A stretch of DNA of 64,000 bases from Chryseosolibacter sp964532595 (GCA_964532595.1 CAZHIQ010000002.1:1-64000); one strand, 5' to 3'; positions 9,261-19,800 are shown, numbered from the stretch's first letter. Numbers and translations: made by a program. Notes: generated by a model from the sequence alone, not told the origin.

Positions 9261-10430
9261 ATGATGAAATACATGAAGAAGCCGGTACAATGGGGAATCT
9301 CGTTTGTAATGACCCTCGCCATCTTTTCGTGCGGCGATGATGAACCCCGACCGCTGAGGGATGGAAAAAAAGGAGAACCGAACGATCTCGTCTATACGTG
9401 GGAGGCCACGGCCGATTCCTTGCAGGAGGCTACATATAACACTTTCCTGTCTGACAACGGAACGTTTCGGCAGAACAACGAGGGTAACAACACGTTTCAC
9501 TATTGGTGGAATTCCCATGCATTGGATGTCCTTGTTGATGGTTACGTCCGCACCGGGAATGAATCCTATGCAACTCAGATGAAGGCGCTGCTGCGCGGGA
9601 TAAAGGTCAGAAATGGGGGTAGCTATTTTAACGTCTTCAATGACGACATGGAGTGGCTGGCTATGTCCTCGCTGCGCGCCTACGTAGCTACGGAAGACGA
9701 GGAATACCTTACTGTCGCTCAGGAGTTGTGGACAGAAATTAAGAAGAGCTGGAGTGACGTGTTCGGAGGAGGAATAACCTGGAAAAGTGACACTCCTTAT
9801 GGCAAGAACGCCTGCTCCAACGCCCCGGCTGCTATCCTCGCGATGAGGTTGTACAACATCACCGAAGATCCGGAAGATCTTCAATGGGCAAAGGATATAT
9901 ACAGTTGGCAGAAAGCGACGCTCGTAGATCCTTCGAGCGGTCTGGTGTGGGACAATATCTCTCTGGACGGAGGGAACGAAGTGATTCAAAAGGACTGGAT
10001 ATTTACTTACAACCAGGGTACATACCTTGGCGCTGCCACTCTTCTCTATGAGGCAACAGGAGAGACTTCCTACCTCAACGATGCGATTAGGACAGCCAAA
10101 TCCTCGATGGGAAGTCCGAAAGTTACCGCAGAAGGATTGCTGAGAGACGAAGGACAAGGCGATGGAGGATTGTTCAAGGGAATATTTGTCCGCTATTTCA
10201 CCGAGCTGATCATCCAACCTGATCTCGACGCCCAGACCCGGGCTGATCTGGTGAAGTTTTTCAAATTCAATGCGGAGACTTTTTACTCCAAAGGCCTTCG
10301 TCGTCCGGGTCTGATGTGCGGTCCTAACTGGCGGCAGCTCCCGGGTTCTACCACCGATCTGTCCACGCAATTGAGTGGAGTGATGTTGATCGAGGCGGCC
10401 GCCAGACTCGCGGAGCTGGAGATGCTGTAG
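9261..10430 (+). CDS. Glycoside hydrolase family 76 lipoprotein (alpha-1,6-mannanase type)
   Basis: The 389-residue lipoprotein (IFSC, Cys24) matches GH76, endo-acting enzymes that cut the alpha-1,6-mannan backbone of yeast mannan. The adjacent catalytic aspartates are in NDDMEW (Asp128-Asp129); FHYWWNSHALDVLVDGY and the later IFTYNQGTYLGA are conserved (alpha/alpha)6-barrel segments. It precedes a GH92 exo-mannosidase by 38 bases, a typical mannan-degradation pairing. Lipidation suggests an outer-membrane or periplasmic place; which side is not visible. Confidence 0.9.
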   Translation: MMKYMKKPVQWGISFVMTLAIFSCGDDEPRPLRDGKKGEPNDLVYTWEATADSLQEATYNTFLSDNGTFRQNNEGNNTFHYWWNSHALDVLVDGYVRTGNESYATQMKALLRGIKVRNGGSYFNVFNDDMEWLAMSSLRAYVATEDEEYLTVAQELWTEIKKSWSDVFGGGITWKSDTPYGKNACSNAPAAILAMRLYNITEDPEDLQWAKDIYSWQKATLVDPSSGLVWDNISLDGGNEVIQKDWIFTYNQGTYLGAATLLYEATGETSYLNDAIRTAKSSMGSPKVTAEGLLRDEGQGDGGLFKGIFVRYFTELIIQPDLDAQTRADLVKFFKFNAETFYSKGLRRPGLMCGPNWRQLPGSTTDLSTQLSGVMLIEAAARLAELEML

Positions 10431-10468
10431 GAAATGGAATGCGATCAACGATTAGCGTTAACTGAGAC

Positions 10469-12646
10469 ATGAGAATATTGAGGAATATATTTGTCGCCGC
10501 GTTCGCGGTGGTAATGGCAGCGTGCAATACCGGGTCGCAGCAGTCACTGCCTGCCGATGGTAACCTAACCCGGTATGTGAATCCGCTCATCGGCACCGCG
10601 CCACTCACGGATCCGGAGTTTATCGGCTACACGCCGCCTCCCGGGTGGCGTGTATGGGCGGGGCTGGTTTATCCAGGCGTGTCACTGCCTAACGCCATGG
10701 TTCAACTCAGTCCCATTACCGAATACGGTACAGGCGCTGGCTATGAATATGAAGACAGTGTGATCGTGTCGTTTGCTCATACAAACAAGGGGCACTGGAA
10801 CTTTGTCAATATACCCGTTCTTCCGCTCGGCCGCGACGCAGATCCCGCTAATCCCGGTTCGAGGTTTAGTCACACAAACGAAACAGCACAAGCAGGTTAC
10901 TACCAGGTATTCCTCGATGATTATCAGGTGAATGTTGAGTTGACGTCAACGCTACGAACGGGATTTCATCGCTACAACTTCAAGGAGAATGGAGGGCGCC
11001 GAATACTGTTTGATCTGGGCAAGGCTAATAACCCGGTGTCCGACTGGGCAATTGAAAAGGCGGGTCCGAACGCAGTGACAGGTTTCCAGCGGAATGGCCG
11101 GCAAATCATTCACTTTTATGCTGAGCTGAATACCCACATTGCTGAGGTCGACGTAGAACGCCAGGGGGAACGTGATGGCTTTGCTGTACTTCGTCTCGAA
11201 GACGATGAAAGCGAGGTTGTTGAAATGAAGATTGCTCTTTCGTTTGTGAGCAGTGAGAACGCAAAAGCAAACTTTGATGTGGAGATTGCTTCATCAACTT
11301 TTGATGATACCCGGGATAAGGCTGTACAAGTGTGGGAGCAGCTCCTTTCGAGTATCCGCGTGAAGGGCGGGACGGAGCGTCAGAAGGAATTGTTTTATAC
11401 TTCGCTCTACCGCGCTTTCCTTTGGCCAGCACTGCGCAGCGATACGAATGGTGAATTCCGTGATGTTAAAGGAGACATCGTGAAGGCGGATTATAATCAC
11501 TATACTATTCCCTCGCTATGGGATACTTACCGGAACAAGGTCGTGTTGCTCGCCAATATGGCCCCAGAGGTAACAAGTGATGTCATCAGGTCGTTGCAAG
11601 ACATTGGGGAGAAGACCGGGTTTATTCCAACGTTCTTTCATGGCGATCATGCGGCTTCGTTTATCGCCGGCTCTTATGCGCGGGGTATTCGCGGGTTTGA
11701 CGTGGAAAAGGTTTACGAGCTCTTGTGGAACAACGCGACAAAGGAAGGGGGCACGCGTCCGCACATTCAGGAGTATATAGAGAAGGGTTACATAGCGGAA
11801 ATCGATGTTGATGCTCCCCATGTGGAAACGAAAGGTAAGGCGGGTGTTGCCAAGACCCTTGAGTACGCTTATGACGATTACTCACTGGCGCAGCTCGCCA
11901 AAGCCCTCGGTGACAATGAACGATACGAGGTGCTGATGGAGCGCTCCAGAAATTACCGCAATGTTTTTGATACGACGACACGGTTCATGAGAGGTCGTCT
12001 GGATGATGGTCATTGGATCACACCATTCAACGCGCAGTATCCTTATTATGAATACATGTACCGGGAGGCAAATGCCTGGCAGGTATCCTTTTATGTAAAG
12101 CATGATATGCCCGGACTTATTGACCTCTATGGAGGTCCTAAGCCCTTTGAGGCGAAGCTTGATTCACTCTTCACGCTTCCCTGGAACCCAAACTACATCG
12201 CACGCAATGTATCGAGTTTTATCGGACAGTATGCGCATGGTAACCAGCCCGCTCATGAAGCCCCATTTTCCTACCACTTTATCGGAAAACCCGAAAAGTC
12301 GCAAGAGGTGATTGACAACATTCTTGAGAACTACTACGGTGTGGGGGAATACGGCCTGGCCTTGTGTGGTATGGATGATGCGGGCGAAATGTCGTCGTGG
12401 TACGTTTTCGCAGCGCTGGGAATATATCCCTTTTCACCGGCGGACTCTGAGTATATTGTCACTGTCCCGATTTTCGATCAGGTACGCTGGACGACGCCCA
12501 ACGGCAAGGAGGTGGTTATCAACAAACCCAAGTCCGGCAGGAAGCTGCTGAAGGTGGTGGTCGACGGAAAAGGTACCGACGGGTATTTCGTGTCGCACGA
12601 TGTATTTACCAAGGGAGGTACGATTGAGATCGTCACGACGGAGTGA
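10469..12646 (+). CDS. Glycoside hydrolase family 92 lipoprotein (alpha-mannosidase)
   Basis: The 725-residue lipoprotein (MAAC, Cys19) matches GH92, calcium-dependent exo-alpha-mannosidases that remove mannose side chains. Visible landmarks are YVNPLIGT near the N-terminus, FSHTNETAQAGYYQV, the SLWDTYRN segment, HGDHAA, and CGMDDAGEMSSWYVF with the aspartate pair near the active site. Around residue 590 the sequence reads HGNQPAHE where many alpha-1,2-specific members, from memory, have HGNEPSHH, so linkage preference (1,2 versus 1,3 or other) is open. Together with GH76 it would trim and cut alpha-mannan. Length is on the short side of normal for the family. Confidence 0.93.
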   Translation: MRILRNIFVAAFAVVMAACNTGSQQSLPADGNLTRYVNPLIGTAPLTDPEFIGYTPPPGWRVWAGLVYPGVSLPNAMVQLSPITEYGTGAGYEYEDSVIVSFAHTNKGHWNFVNIPVLPLGRDADPANPGSRFSHTNETAQAGYYQVFLDDYQVNVELTSTLRTGFHRYNFKENGGRRILFDLGKANNPVSDWAIEKAGPNAVTGFQRNGRQIIHFYAELNTHIAEVDVERQGERDGFAVLRLEDDESEVVEMKIALSFVSSENAKANFDVEIASSTFDDTRDKAVQVWEQLLSSIRVKGGTERQKELFYTSLYRAFLWPALRSDTNGEFRDVKGDIVKADYNHYTIPSLWDTYRNKVVLLANMAPEVTSDVIRSLQDIGEKTGFIPTFFHGDHAASFIAGSYARGIRGFDVEKVYELLWNNATKEGGTRPHIQEYIEKGYIAEIDVDAPHVETKGKAGVAKTLEYAYDDYSLAQLAKALGDNERYEVLMERSRNYRNVFDTTTRFMRGRLDDGHWITPFNAQYPYYEYMYREANAWQVSFYVKHDMPGLIDLYGGPKPFEAKLDSLFTLPWNPNYIARNVSSFIGQYAHGNQPAHEAPFSYHFIGKPEKSQEVIDNILENYYGVGEYGLALCGMDDAGEMSSWYVFAALGIYPFSPADSEYIVTVPIFDQVRWTTPNGKEVVINKPKSGRKLLKVVVDGKGTDGYFVSHDVFTKGGTIEIVTTE

Positions 12647-12706
12647 AGAGGGGAGAACCTCCGTTCCTCGTATGGTCGGCTGAACTCCCGGCAGGACAGC
12701 ATTGTT

Positions 12707-13147
12707 ATGCATTCACAAACAGATCACAGAGCCATGAAGATCGACAACATCAAGGTTGCTGCCGACCCGTCGGAATACAACGAGCTCACTCCGGAGGAGG
12801 AGCGTATTATTGTTTATAAAGGAACGGAGTATCCTGGAACGGGGGAGTATGAGCATAACAAAGCCGAAGGGCTGTATCTATGCAAGCGCTGTAATAATCC
12901 CTTGTATACGTCCGAGTTCAAGTTTGAATCCCACTGCGGATGGCCGAGCTTTGACGACGAAATTCCAGGTGCGGTAAAGCGAGTGCCCGATGCCGACGGA
13001 CGACGAACGGAGATTGTCTGTGCAAATTGCGGTGGCCACCTTGGTCATGTGTTTGAGGGAGAGTATCTGACACCGAAGAATATTCGTCATTGTGTTAACT
13101 CCCTTTCGATGACCTTTATCCCCGCGGAAGAGCTTGCGAAGCAGTAG
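12707..13147 (+). CDS. msrB: Peptide-methionine (R)-S-oxide reductase MsrB
   Basis: The cytoplasmic repair enzyme reduces methionine-R-sulfoxide in proteins. Two CxxC zinc sites are present (Cys59/Cys62 and Cys105/Cys108, counted from 12707), with HCGWPSF between them, and the catalytic residue is in RHCVNSLSM (Cys129, where selenocysteine sits in mammalian homologues). The ATG at 12734 (MKIDNIK) is an equally plausible start, giving 137 residues. It follows GH92 by 60 bases but is functionally unrelated to the glycan genes. Confidence 0.93.
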   Translation: MHSQTDHRAMKIDNIKVAADPSEYNELTPEEERIIVYKGTEYPGTGEYEHNKAEGLYLCKRCNNPLYTSEFKFESHCGWPSFDDEIPGAVKRVPDADGRRTEIVCANCGGHLGHVFEGEYLTPKNIRHCVNSLSMTFIPAEELAKQ

Positions 13148-13155
13148 TGTATGAG

Positions 13156-13175
13156 GCGGGCGGGTAACCGCCCGC
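13156..13175 (+). terminator. GC-rich hairpin after msrB, weak terminator
   Basis: An 8-bp perfect stem (GCGGGCGG at 13156-13163, CCGCCCGC at 13168-13175) with a GTAA-type loop lies 9 bases after the msrB stop. Only two T residues follow, so intrinsic termination is uncertain. Confidence 0.45.
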
Positions 13176-13243
13176 TTAACTGTCATTTCCGCGTTTTATC
13201 TCCCTATCCCGTCGCCTGTACGGAAATGCTGCCACGATTGCTG

Positions 13244-13281
13244 TTATGAGCGAATAAATAGTCAAACAGACACGCTCATAA
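13244..13281. repeat. Inverted repeat directly before a small secreted-protein gene
   Basis: TTATGAGCG (13244-13252) and CGCTCATAA (13273-13281) are perfect 9-bp arms with a 20-nt spacer; the right arm ends one base before the ATG at 13283. It could be a DNA operator or an mRNA hairpin covering the ribosome site. Confidence 0.6.
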
Positions 13282-13282
13282 G

Positions 13283-13720
13283 ATGAAACTACCAAGCATT
13301 TTACTGGGCATTGCCCTCTCAGTGACCGCCTTTTCGTCGCGGGCACAAATCGTTGTGAACGGTATCGATCTGAATACCAAGCCTGATTTAGAGTACATCC
13401 AACTGATGTATTACATCGACAAGGCCAGTATCAAACCGGTGTTTTATATTGACCATGGATTTATCGAGCCGGAGTACAACGAGATAGTGTATCCTGATCG
13501 GTTCCGGGAACAGACTATCACCATCAATGGAACCGAGTTGACCGATCGTGTGACGGTAGTGTGGGTTCTGAACAAGATGAGCCAGGCAGGTTGGGAGTAC
13601 CTTGGCGATGTGGTCTTCGTCCCATTGCGGTCTATGAACAACTGGCATGTCTACACCTTGAAACGCAAGCACTTACCGGAGAGCCGTGAGGTTGTCATGA
13701 ACGACCAGCGCTCCGAGTAA
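13283..13720 (+). CDS. Small secreted protein of unknown function
   Basis: A 145-residue protein with a clear signal peptide (hydrophobic about residues 4-17, cleavage near SRAQ). The mature part has alternating beta-strand-like segments, and its end reads MSQAGWEYLGDVVFVPLRSMNNWHVYTLKRK, which recalls the small DUF4177-like fold (helix ending in GWEYL, then two strands). No catalytic motif is visible. It ends 4 bases before the stop of the convergent regulator gene. I do not recognise a function. Confidence 0.7.
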   Translation: MKLPSILLGIALSVTAFSSRAQIVVNGIDLNTKPDLEYIQLMYYIDKASIKPVFYIDHGFIEPEYNEIVYPDRFREQTITINGTELTDRVTVVWVLNKMSQAGWEYLGDVVFVPLRSMNNWHVYTLKRKHLPESREVVMNDQRSE

Positions 13721-13724
13721 TTTC

Positions 13725-16601
13725 TTAGAACCGCAGCATGAAATCCGTGAGGTTTTCATTGCGATCGAGACCAAGTTTCTTGCGAAGGCGGTAGCGACTG
13801 ATCTCCACCCCACGTACTGAAATATTCAGCAGGTGAGCAATCTCCTTGGTCGTGAGGTTTAATCGCAGATAGGCGCTTAGTTTGACCTCCTGAGGGGTCA
13901 GTTTCGGATACTCCTGCAGAAGACGGTGCGTGAAGTTTCCGTGCACGTTGTTGAAGTGAAGTTCAAACTGCTTCCAATCTCCATCACTGCTCAGGTTGTT
14001 GTCAATGTTGTGAATAATCCGGCGAAGCTCGTCATACGGCGCTTCGCCATTTTTTTTCATCAGATGTTCCAGGTTCGTCTTTACCGTGCTCAACAGTGCA
14101 TTCTTATTGATGAGGTGAATGGTAGATGACGTAAGCTCCCGATTCATGTGCTCCACTTCCGACTGCAGCTTTTCATTTCTCAGTTGAATAACCTCCTTCT
14201 CGCGCTGCGTTGTAATTTGCCGGATCTCCGTATTTTTTTTCTGTAACTCGCGTTCCTGTTTGATTATCAGACGTCTTTTTTCGTGGCGGAATCTTTTCCT
14301 GATTTGAAAAGCCGCAAGACTCAGGACCAGCAAACCTGTGGTCACGTAGAGGAAATAGGCCAATCGACTTCTGTAAAAAGGCGGATGTACCGTGAAGGTG
14401 AAGGGTGTCGATTCGCTTTCTATAGCGTAAACATTTCGGGCCCGAACCCGGAATGTGTATTGTCCCTCGGGAAGGTTCGTGTACTCTTTCTCCGTTTTTG
14501 AAGTCCATGCCGACCATCCCTGATCGAAGTTTTCAAGGAGATATTGATATTCAGTTTTCTCGGGGTTTTCGTAGAACGATGAGGCATAGACAAAGCGAAT
14601 GGAGTTCATAGCATAGCTCAGGGCCAGATCGTTATGCCGGTCTTTGATGCCCGATGATTCGCACAGAAGAGAGTCGCGTTCAAAGGAAGTACTTACGACT
14701 TGCCGCAGGTGGGTTTTGAATGGCTTAAGCTCTTTTGGACGCGATGCGTTGTAGAGAATAAAACCCCGCTTGGCTCCGAATATGACATTGACCGGATCGA
14801 TTGCGTGAACAAATCCCAGGTCGTCATTCAGGAGGTCTCTAATTTTATTGAATTGCTGTACTTCTACGGTTGCTTTTCCAAACTTGTCGAACGACGCCCG
14901 TCCAACCCTCGGACGTGAGATAAAATAGATATTACCAAGCACGTCCTGATCCATCTTAATGATGTGTTCCCCGGGGCCAAAAAGGGACTGATATCGTTCG
15001 TCAGGGAGGAAGCGATCAAGCGATCGATCGTAGGTGTAAATTCCGTGCAAGGCGGGAAAGATAAGCCGGTTATCAACGAGCTCCATGTTGTTCAGGTGGT
15101 CGGCCGGAAGGCCATCGCGTGAATTGTAGAAACGAATGGAAGAAATGCGATCGAGCGCGCTGTCGAAGGTGATCCTGTAGATCCCTTTGTATCCGTGGGC
15201 CATCCAGACGTTGCCCGCCTCATCGAACTCCATGACGCGTGACGATTCGTCGAAGCCCTCGAACCTTCTTATCCGTTCGATGCCTTCGGAAGAAGCTTTC
15301 AACAGGGAGAGTCCCGTGTACGATCCCATTAGTATGTAGTCTGGGCGATCAGGAAAGGGGATGAAATCCCAGACGCCGGGTTCCTGGCAAATTTCATGGG
15401 CCATCCCTCCGCGTATTTCATAGGGACCATTGTGATGTCCCATCAGTAGCCGGTCGCGCAGGGTCTTCAGTTGATACACTTGTCCGCCGCTGTTAGGTAC
15501 CAGGCTGACTGTTTTCTCCCCTGCCGTTGTGTTGAGCCTGTATAAACCTGTATTGGTTCCCAGATAGAGGATATCACCGACACGACGGGCAGCGTAACCG
15601 GTCCCCGACAGCCCAACGTTACCATCGATCAACGAAAAAGGGGAGCTCAGTTCGACCATGGAGATACTGTTGTTTAGCCCCAACCATAAGTTGTCGTGAC
15701 TATCCTGATAGAGGCTGTGTACCGTCTGATCGATCAGACCGTTTGTACGGTCGATGTGCATTTGAACATGTCCCGAGCGGTCGATGATAATGAGCCCGTC
15801 GTTTTGGGTACCCACGGCAAATGATCCATCGCTGAGCAAAATGGCGTTGTTGATTACGGCGTTCTTTACAAGCGGTGTTTTCGGTTCGAAGGGCAGAACC
15901 GTAGCACCATCATAAATGAAGATGCCCTGCCGAGCCGTGAAAATGAGTAAGCCTATCCGACTGTAGGGGAGGATGGCTACGACCTGAAGATTGGCGAAGT
16001 ATTCTCCGCCAGGAACCAGACGAAGGTTGTTGCCTTGCAGCGCGGACAACCCGATACCGGCCTGAATAGTATAAAACTCGCTATTGATCTGGAAAGAGAA
16101 CTGAAGTGGACTGTTGGGGCGGATCACTTCGATCGGCTCTCCCGGGCGGTATCTGAAGATGTTCTTAAACGTAAAAAAGAAGGTGCCCTCCGAATTTTCA
16201 TAGATACGCCATACTTCGTCAAAGTTGCGGTTCTCCGAAGAAAGGCTGTCGGCAAGAGAATAGTAGCGGAGGGTTCCCACGTCGTCTGGGAGGAAGTAAC
16301 CGAAATCGGCTTGGCTTCCCACAAATATCTGTCCGTCGCCTCCAACATGGACGGCACGGACTTTCGTCCCGTTTTTCACAGGAAACAGCTTCCAGGTGGC
16401 TCCGTCGTACTCAAGTAGGCCGAAGTTGTTGGCCACGTAAAGAATTTCGTCCTCATTCTCGATGAAATCCCAGCTTTGAATGCCGCCATTGAACTCCTCC
16501 GGGGCGTAGTTTCGAATAAAGGGAGTTCCCACGTTCAATGTCTGGGCCCAGACGGACGCCTGAATGGCCAGGATAAAAGCTAGAGAAAGGACGCGCTCCA
16601 T
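13725..16601 (-). CDS. Membrane-spanning propeller/Y_Y_Y regulator with LuxR-type HTH
   Basis: The 958-residue protein has a signal peptide (ends SVWAQ), a large periplasmic beta-propeller with two-component-regulator-propeller repeats (e.g. SLYQDSHDNLWLGL), a Y_Y_Y domain before the membrane (about 655-735, with EYQYLLENFDQGWSAW), one transmembrane helix (about 747-767), a coiled coil (about 768-850) and a C-terminal LuxR/GerE helix-turn-helix (about 901-958, LTPQEVKLSAYLRLNLTTKEIAHLLNI is split here as LTPQEV...TKEIAHLLN). There is no histidine kinase or receiver domain, so it is a one-component sensor that would bind DNA from the membrane. It is divergent from SusC locus 2, its likely target, and could also serve locus 1 upstream. 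Confidence 0.88.
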   Translation of the reverse strand: MERVLSLAFILAIQASVWAQTLNVGTPFIRNYAPEEFNGGIQSWDFIENEDEILYVANNFGLLEYDGATWKLFPVKNGTKVRAVHVGGDGQIFVGSQADFGYFLPDDVGTLRYYSLADSLSSENRNFDEVWRIYENSEGTFFFTFKNIFRYRPGEPIEVIRPNSPLQFSFQINSEFYTIQAGIGLSALQGNNLRLVPGGEYFANLQVVAILPYSRIGLLIFTARQGIFIYDGATVLPFEPKTPLVKNAVINNAILLSDGSFAVGTQNDGLIIIDRSGHVQMHIDRTNGLIDQTVHSLYQDSHDNLWLGLNNSISMVELSSPFSLIDGNVGLSGTGYAARRVGDILYLGTNTGLYRLNTTAGEKTVSLVPNSGGQVYQLKTLRDRLLMGHHNGPYEIRGGMAHEICQEPGVWDFIPFPDRPDYILMGSYTGLSLLKASSEGIERIRRFEGFDESSRVMEFDEAGNVWMAHGYKGIYRITFDSALDRISSIRFYNSRDGLPADHLNNMELVDNRLIFPALHGIYTYDRSLDRFLPDERYQSLFGPGEHIIKMDQDVLGNIYFISRPRVGRASFDKFGKATVEVQQFNKIRDLLNDDLGFVHAIDPVNVIFGAKRGFILYNASRPKELKPFKTHLRQVVSTSFERDSLLCESSGIKDRHNDLALSYAMNSIRFVYASSFYENPEKTEYQYLLENFDQGWSAWTSKTEKEYTNLPEGQYTFRVRARNVYAIESESTPFTFTVHPPFYRSRLAYFLYVTTGLLVLSLAAFQIRKRFRHEKRRLIIKQERELQKKNTEIRQITTQREKEVIQLRNEKLQSEVEHMNRELTSSTIHLINKNALLSTVKTNLEHLMKKNGEAPYDELRRIIHNIDNNLSSDGDWKQFELHFNNVHGNFTHRLLQEYPKLTPQEVKLSAYLRLNLTTKEIAHLLNISVRGVEISRYRLRKKLGLDRNENLTDFMLRF

Positions 16602-16632
16602 CGGGTGGTTTAGATTGGGTTAGTTTGGTCCG

Positions 16633-16771
16633 TTGATGTATCGGGTCGATAATCGCAACGGATCAGTCAAGATATGAAAAACCTCGGTTTTTTGGGTATT
16701 AATGTGGATTTGTCGAATTGTGACGAAGCGTTGTAGTAGTCTGAATGACGACTTGATGTAGTATTGATGTA
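16633..16771. promoter_or_regulatory. Three TTGATGTA copies between regulator and SusC locus 2
   Basis: TTGATGTA occurs at 16633-16640, 16753-16760 and 16764-16771. The last two are 11 bp apart, one helical turn, inside a 9-bp tandem repeat TTGATGTAG. They lie 70-90 bases before the SusC ATG and are candidate binding sites for the LuxR-type regulator encoded next door. Confidence 0.35.
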
Positions 16772-16841
16772 GCGTTTTTTTGGGTTCGGGGGCTTGGTTG
16801 AACCTATTTTGCAATCGTTTTCTCAAACTAAACAGAATTGC

Positions 16842-19800
16842 ATGCGAAAAACTCTACTAACCCTGCTCCTGACTATCCTGGCGATTTCAGGGGCATTTGC
16901 ACAGCGGGCTGTGTCGGGAAAGGTTACCTCGGCAACGGATCAGGCCGGACTGCCAGGTGTGAGTGTGTTTGTCAAGGGAACGAGCGTGGGCACCTCCACG
17001 GACATCGACGGGCGGTATAGCCTGCAGGTCCCCGGGGATGCGACGACGCTCGTCTTTTCATTTATTGGTTACGGTACACAAGAAGAGCCCATCGGAAGTC
17101 GAACGGTGATTGATGTGGTGCTCTCCGAAGATGTCCGGGCACTTGAGGAAGTCGTGGTTGTCGGCTATGGCACCAGTACTGTACGGGAGCTGTCCGCTGC
17201 GGTCAGTTCGGTACGAAGTGAGGAGCTCACGCGGGTAAATCCGGTCAGGATTGACCAGGCCCTTCAGGGACAGGTTGCCGGGATGCAGGTGACGACTGCA
17301 TCGGGTTCACCCGGAGGGGCGCTGAACATTCGCGTCCGCGGCCTTGCGACCCAGGGTGATAACAATCCTTTGATCCTTGTGGACGGGGTTATTTTTCACC
17401 CTGATGGACTTAACTCGCTTAATCCGCAGGATATCGAGTCGATCAACGTGCTAAAAGATGCGTCCGCAGCTATCTATGGCGTGCTCGGTGCCAATGGCGT
17501 GATCCATATCACGACCAAACAAGGAAGACGCAACAGTAAGCCTTCGCTCGAGTTCAGTGGCTATTACGGAGTTCAGGAGGCTGCCCGGAAAATAGACCTT
17601 CTCAACGCCCGGGAATTCGCCGTCCTCAAGAATGAAGCCTATGCCGCGGCAGGTCAGGCGATGCCTTATGCCAACACGGAGCTGGGAGAAGGCACTGATT
17701 GGCAGGACGCTATTTTTCAGCGGGCTCCGATACAAAACTATAATCTCAATCTCAACGGTGGCTCGGATAAGAGCACGTATTCGGTTGGAGCATCGTTCCT
17801 CGATCAGGAGGGAATTGTTGGTGGTGACAAAGCCTCCTACCGTCGATACAACGGCCGTCTGAATTTTACCACCGAGATTGCTCCCAGGGTTACACTCCAA
17901 AACGTTCTCCTTTATACAAATGAGAGGCGCCGGACGTTGCCTGAGAGCGGAATTGCATCGGTACTCTACAACGCAATCAACGCTTCGCCGCTTGCTGCGG
18001 TGCGCACGCCTGAGGGACGTTACACGTATCTTGAGGAATTCAGCGACATCATCAATCCTGTGGCACAGATTGCCAACACATGGAATAATAATGAGGTGAA
18101 TAAAGTTGTCGGAAAGCAGGAACTCGTTTACAAAGTAAATGACCACTTCGAGCTTTCCGGTCGCGCTGGCTACAACTATGCCGTTGTCGAAGGCAAGACG
18201 TTTAATCCGTTGGTTTATTACGGTGCTAACAAAGCTCAAAATACTGCGCATGATGCCGATCTTACTCCTCCGACTCGCGATGTGTTTGGTCAGCTGCTGC
18301 CCGTTTACAATAATGTTAACGAGTCGCGTAATACCTATTTCAGTTACAACCTCGACGCTTTTCTCAATTTCAACCGGGAGTTTGGGGATCATCGGGTGAA
18401 GGGTACGTTGGGTACGTCGATCCTTGCCGATAAGTCGTCCGGCCTCTCCGGAACGGCGTACAACGTGCCTTACAATGCCTGGGAGTTTGCTGACATCTCG
18501 ATGGCCGATGGCGCCGATTTGTTTAACAGCACCTCTTCCTTTCAGGATGAGTCACGACTGCTCTCGTACTTTCTTCGCGGAGAATATCAATGGAAGGGAC
18601 GTTACATCTTTTCGGGTATCCTCCGGCGTGATGGCTCGACCAAGTTCGGTTCGAACAATCGGTTTGGTTTCTTTCCCTCTGCATCGGCGGCATGGGTTGT
18701 GTCAGAGGAGTCCTTCTTTAGCTCCTCCCTGCTCGAGTTTCTCAAGATTCGGGCGAGCTATGGTGTAATGGGAAGTGATCGAATCGGCAACTGGGGGTAT
18801 CGCGCCCTGCTGGGGGGAGAAGCGGTGTATCCGTTCAATGATCAGCTCATTACCGGTCAGGCCATCGGTGTCCAGGGAAATGAAGATCTTAAATGGGAGA
18901 CAACGCATTTGGCCAACTTCGGCTTTGATGCCAACCTCATGACCGATCGACTTGGGGTGTCGTTCGATTACTACATAAAGACTACACATGATCTTCTGTT
19001 TCAACCTGAAGTTTCCGGAATTACGGGAGCTTACGGTCCGGGGGGTGCAGGTCCGATTATCAATGCGGGTAACGTGCGGAATCGCGGTGTTGATCTGATG
19101 CTCGACTGGAAAGAAACTATGGGAGACTTCTCATACTTCGCAACGTATACACTGACCACTGTACATAATAAGGTGATTGAAATGCCTGGAAACTTTATAC
19201 CAGGAGCCGGTTTTGGTGTTGGCGGTATGGTGGCGAGCCGCATGGAAGTGGGGTATCCGCTTGGATACTTTGTTGGCTACAAAACGGAGGGTGTATATCA
19301 GACGGCGGAGGAAATTGCTGAACGGGGTGTCACGCAGGGAGGCGCCCAACCCGGTGATCTGCGCTACGCCGATCTAAACGATGATGGCGTTATTAACTTC
19401 AGCGACGATTCAGACAAAACGATAATCGGCTCGCCGATTCCTGATGCAACGATGGGACTGAACGCAGGCTTCCGTTTCAAAGGAGTTGACTTCTCCGCGT
19501 TGCTCTACACGTCCATTGGAAACGAAATCGTTCGGAATTATGAACGCCAACAGCCACTTGCTAACCAGCTGGCGTATCGCATCGGACGCTGGACAGGAGA
19601 GGGGTCAACGAATACTCATCCGCGGCAGACGATAGGCACGAACACAAATGGCGTATTCTCCGACTATTACGTTGAAGATGGCTCGTATCTGAGAATCCGG
19701 AACGTGCAGCTGGGATATTCCTTCCCGGAATCCGTTACGCAACGTATCGGAGCCAAGTCTGTGAGAATCTACCTCGCGGTCAACAACCTGGCAACTTTCA

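Noticed and set aside
9255..10448. 397-codon open frame on the minus strand opposite GH76
   Set aside because: GH76 on the plus strand has clear catalytic motifs and a lipobox; the opposite frame shows no family motif and is a codon-bias shadow.
17451..18392. 313-codon open frame on the minus strand inside SusC locus 2
   Set aside because: Antisense to a complete TonB-dependent receptor; no start context and no recognisable domain.
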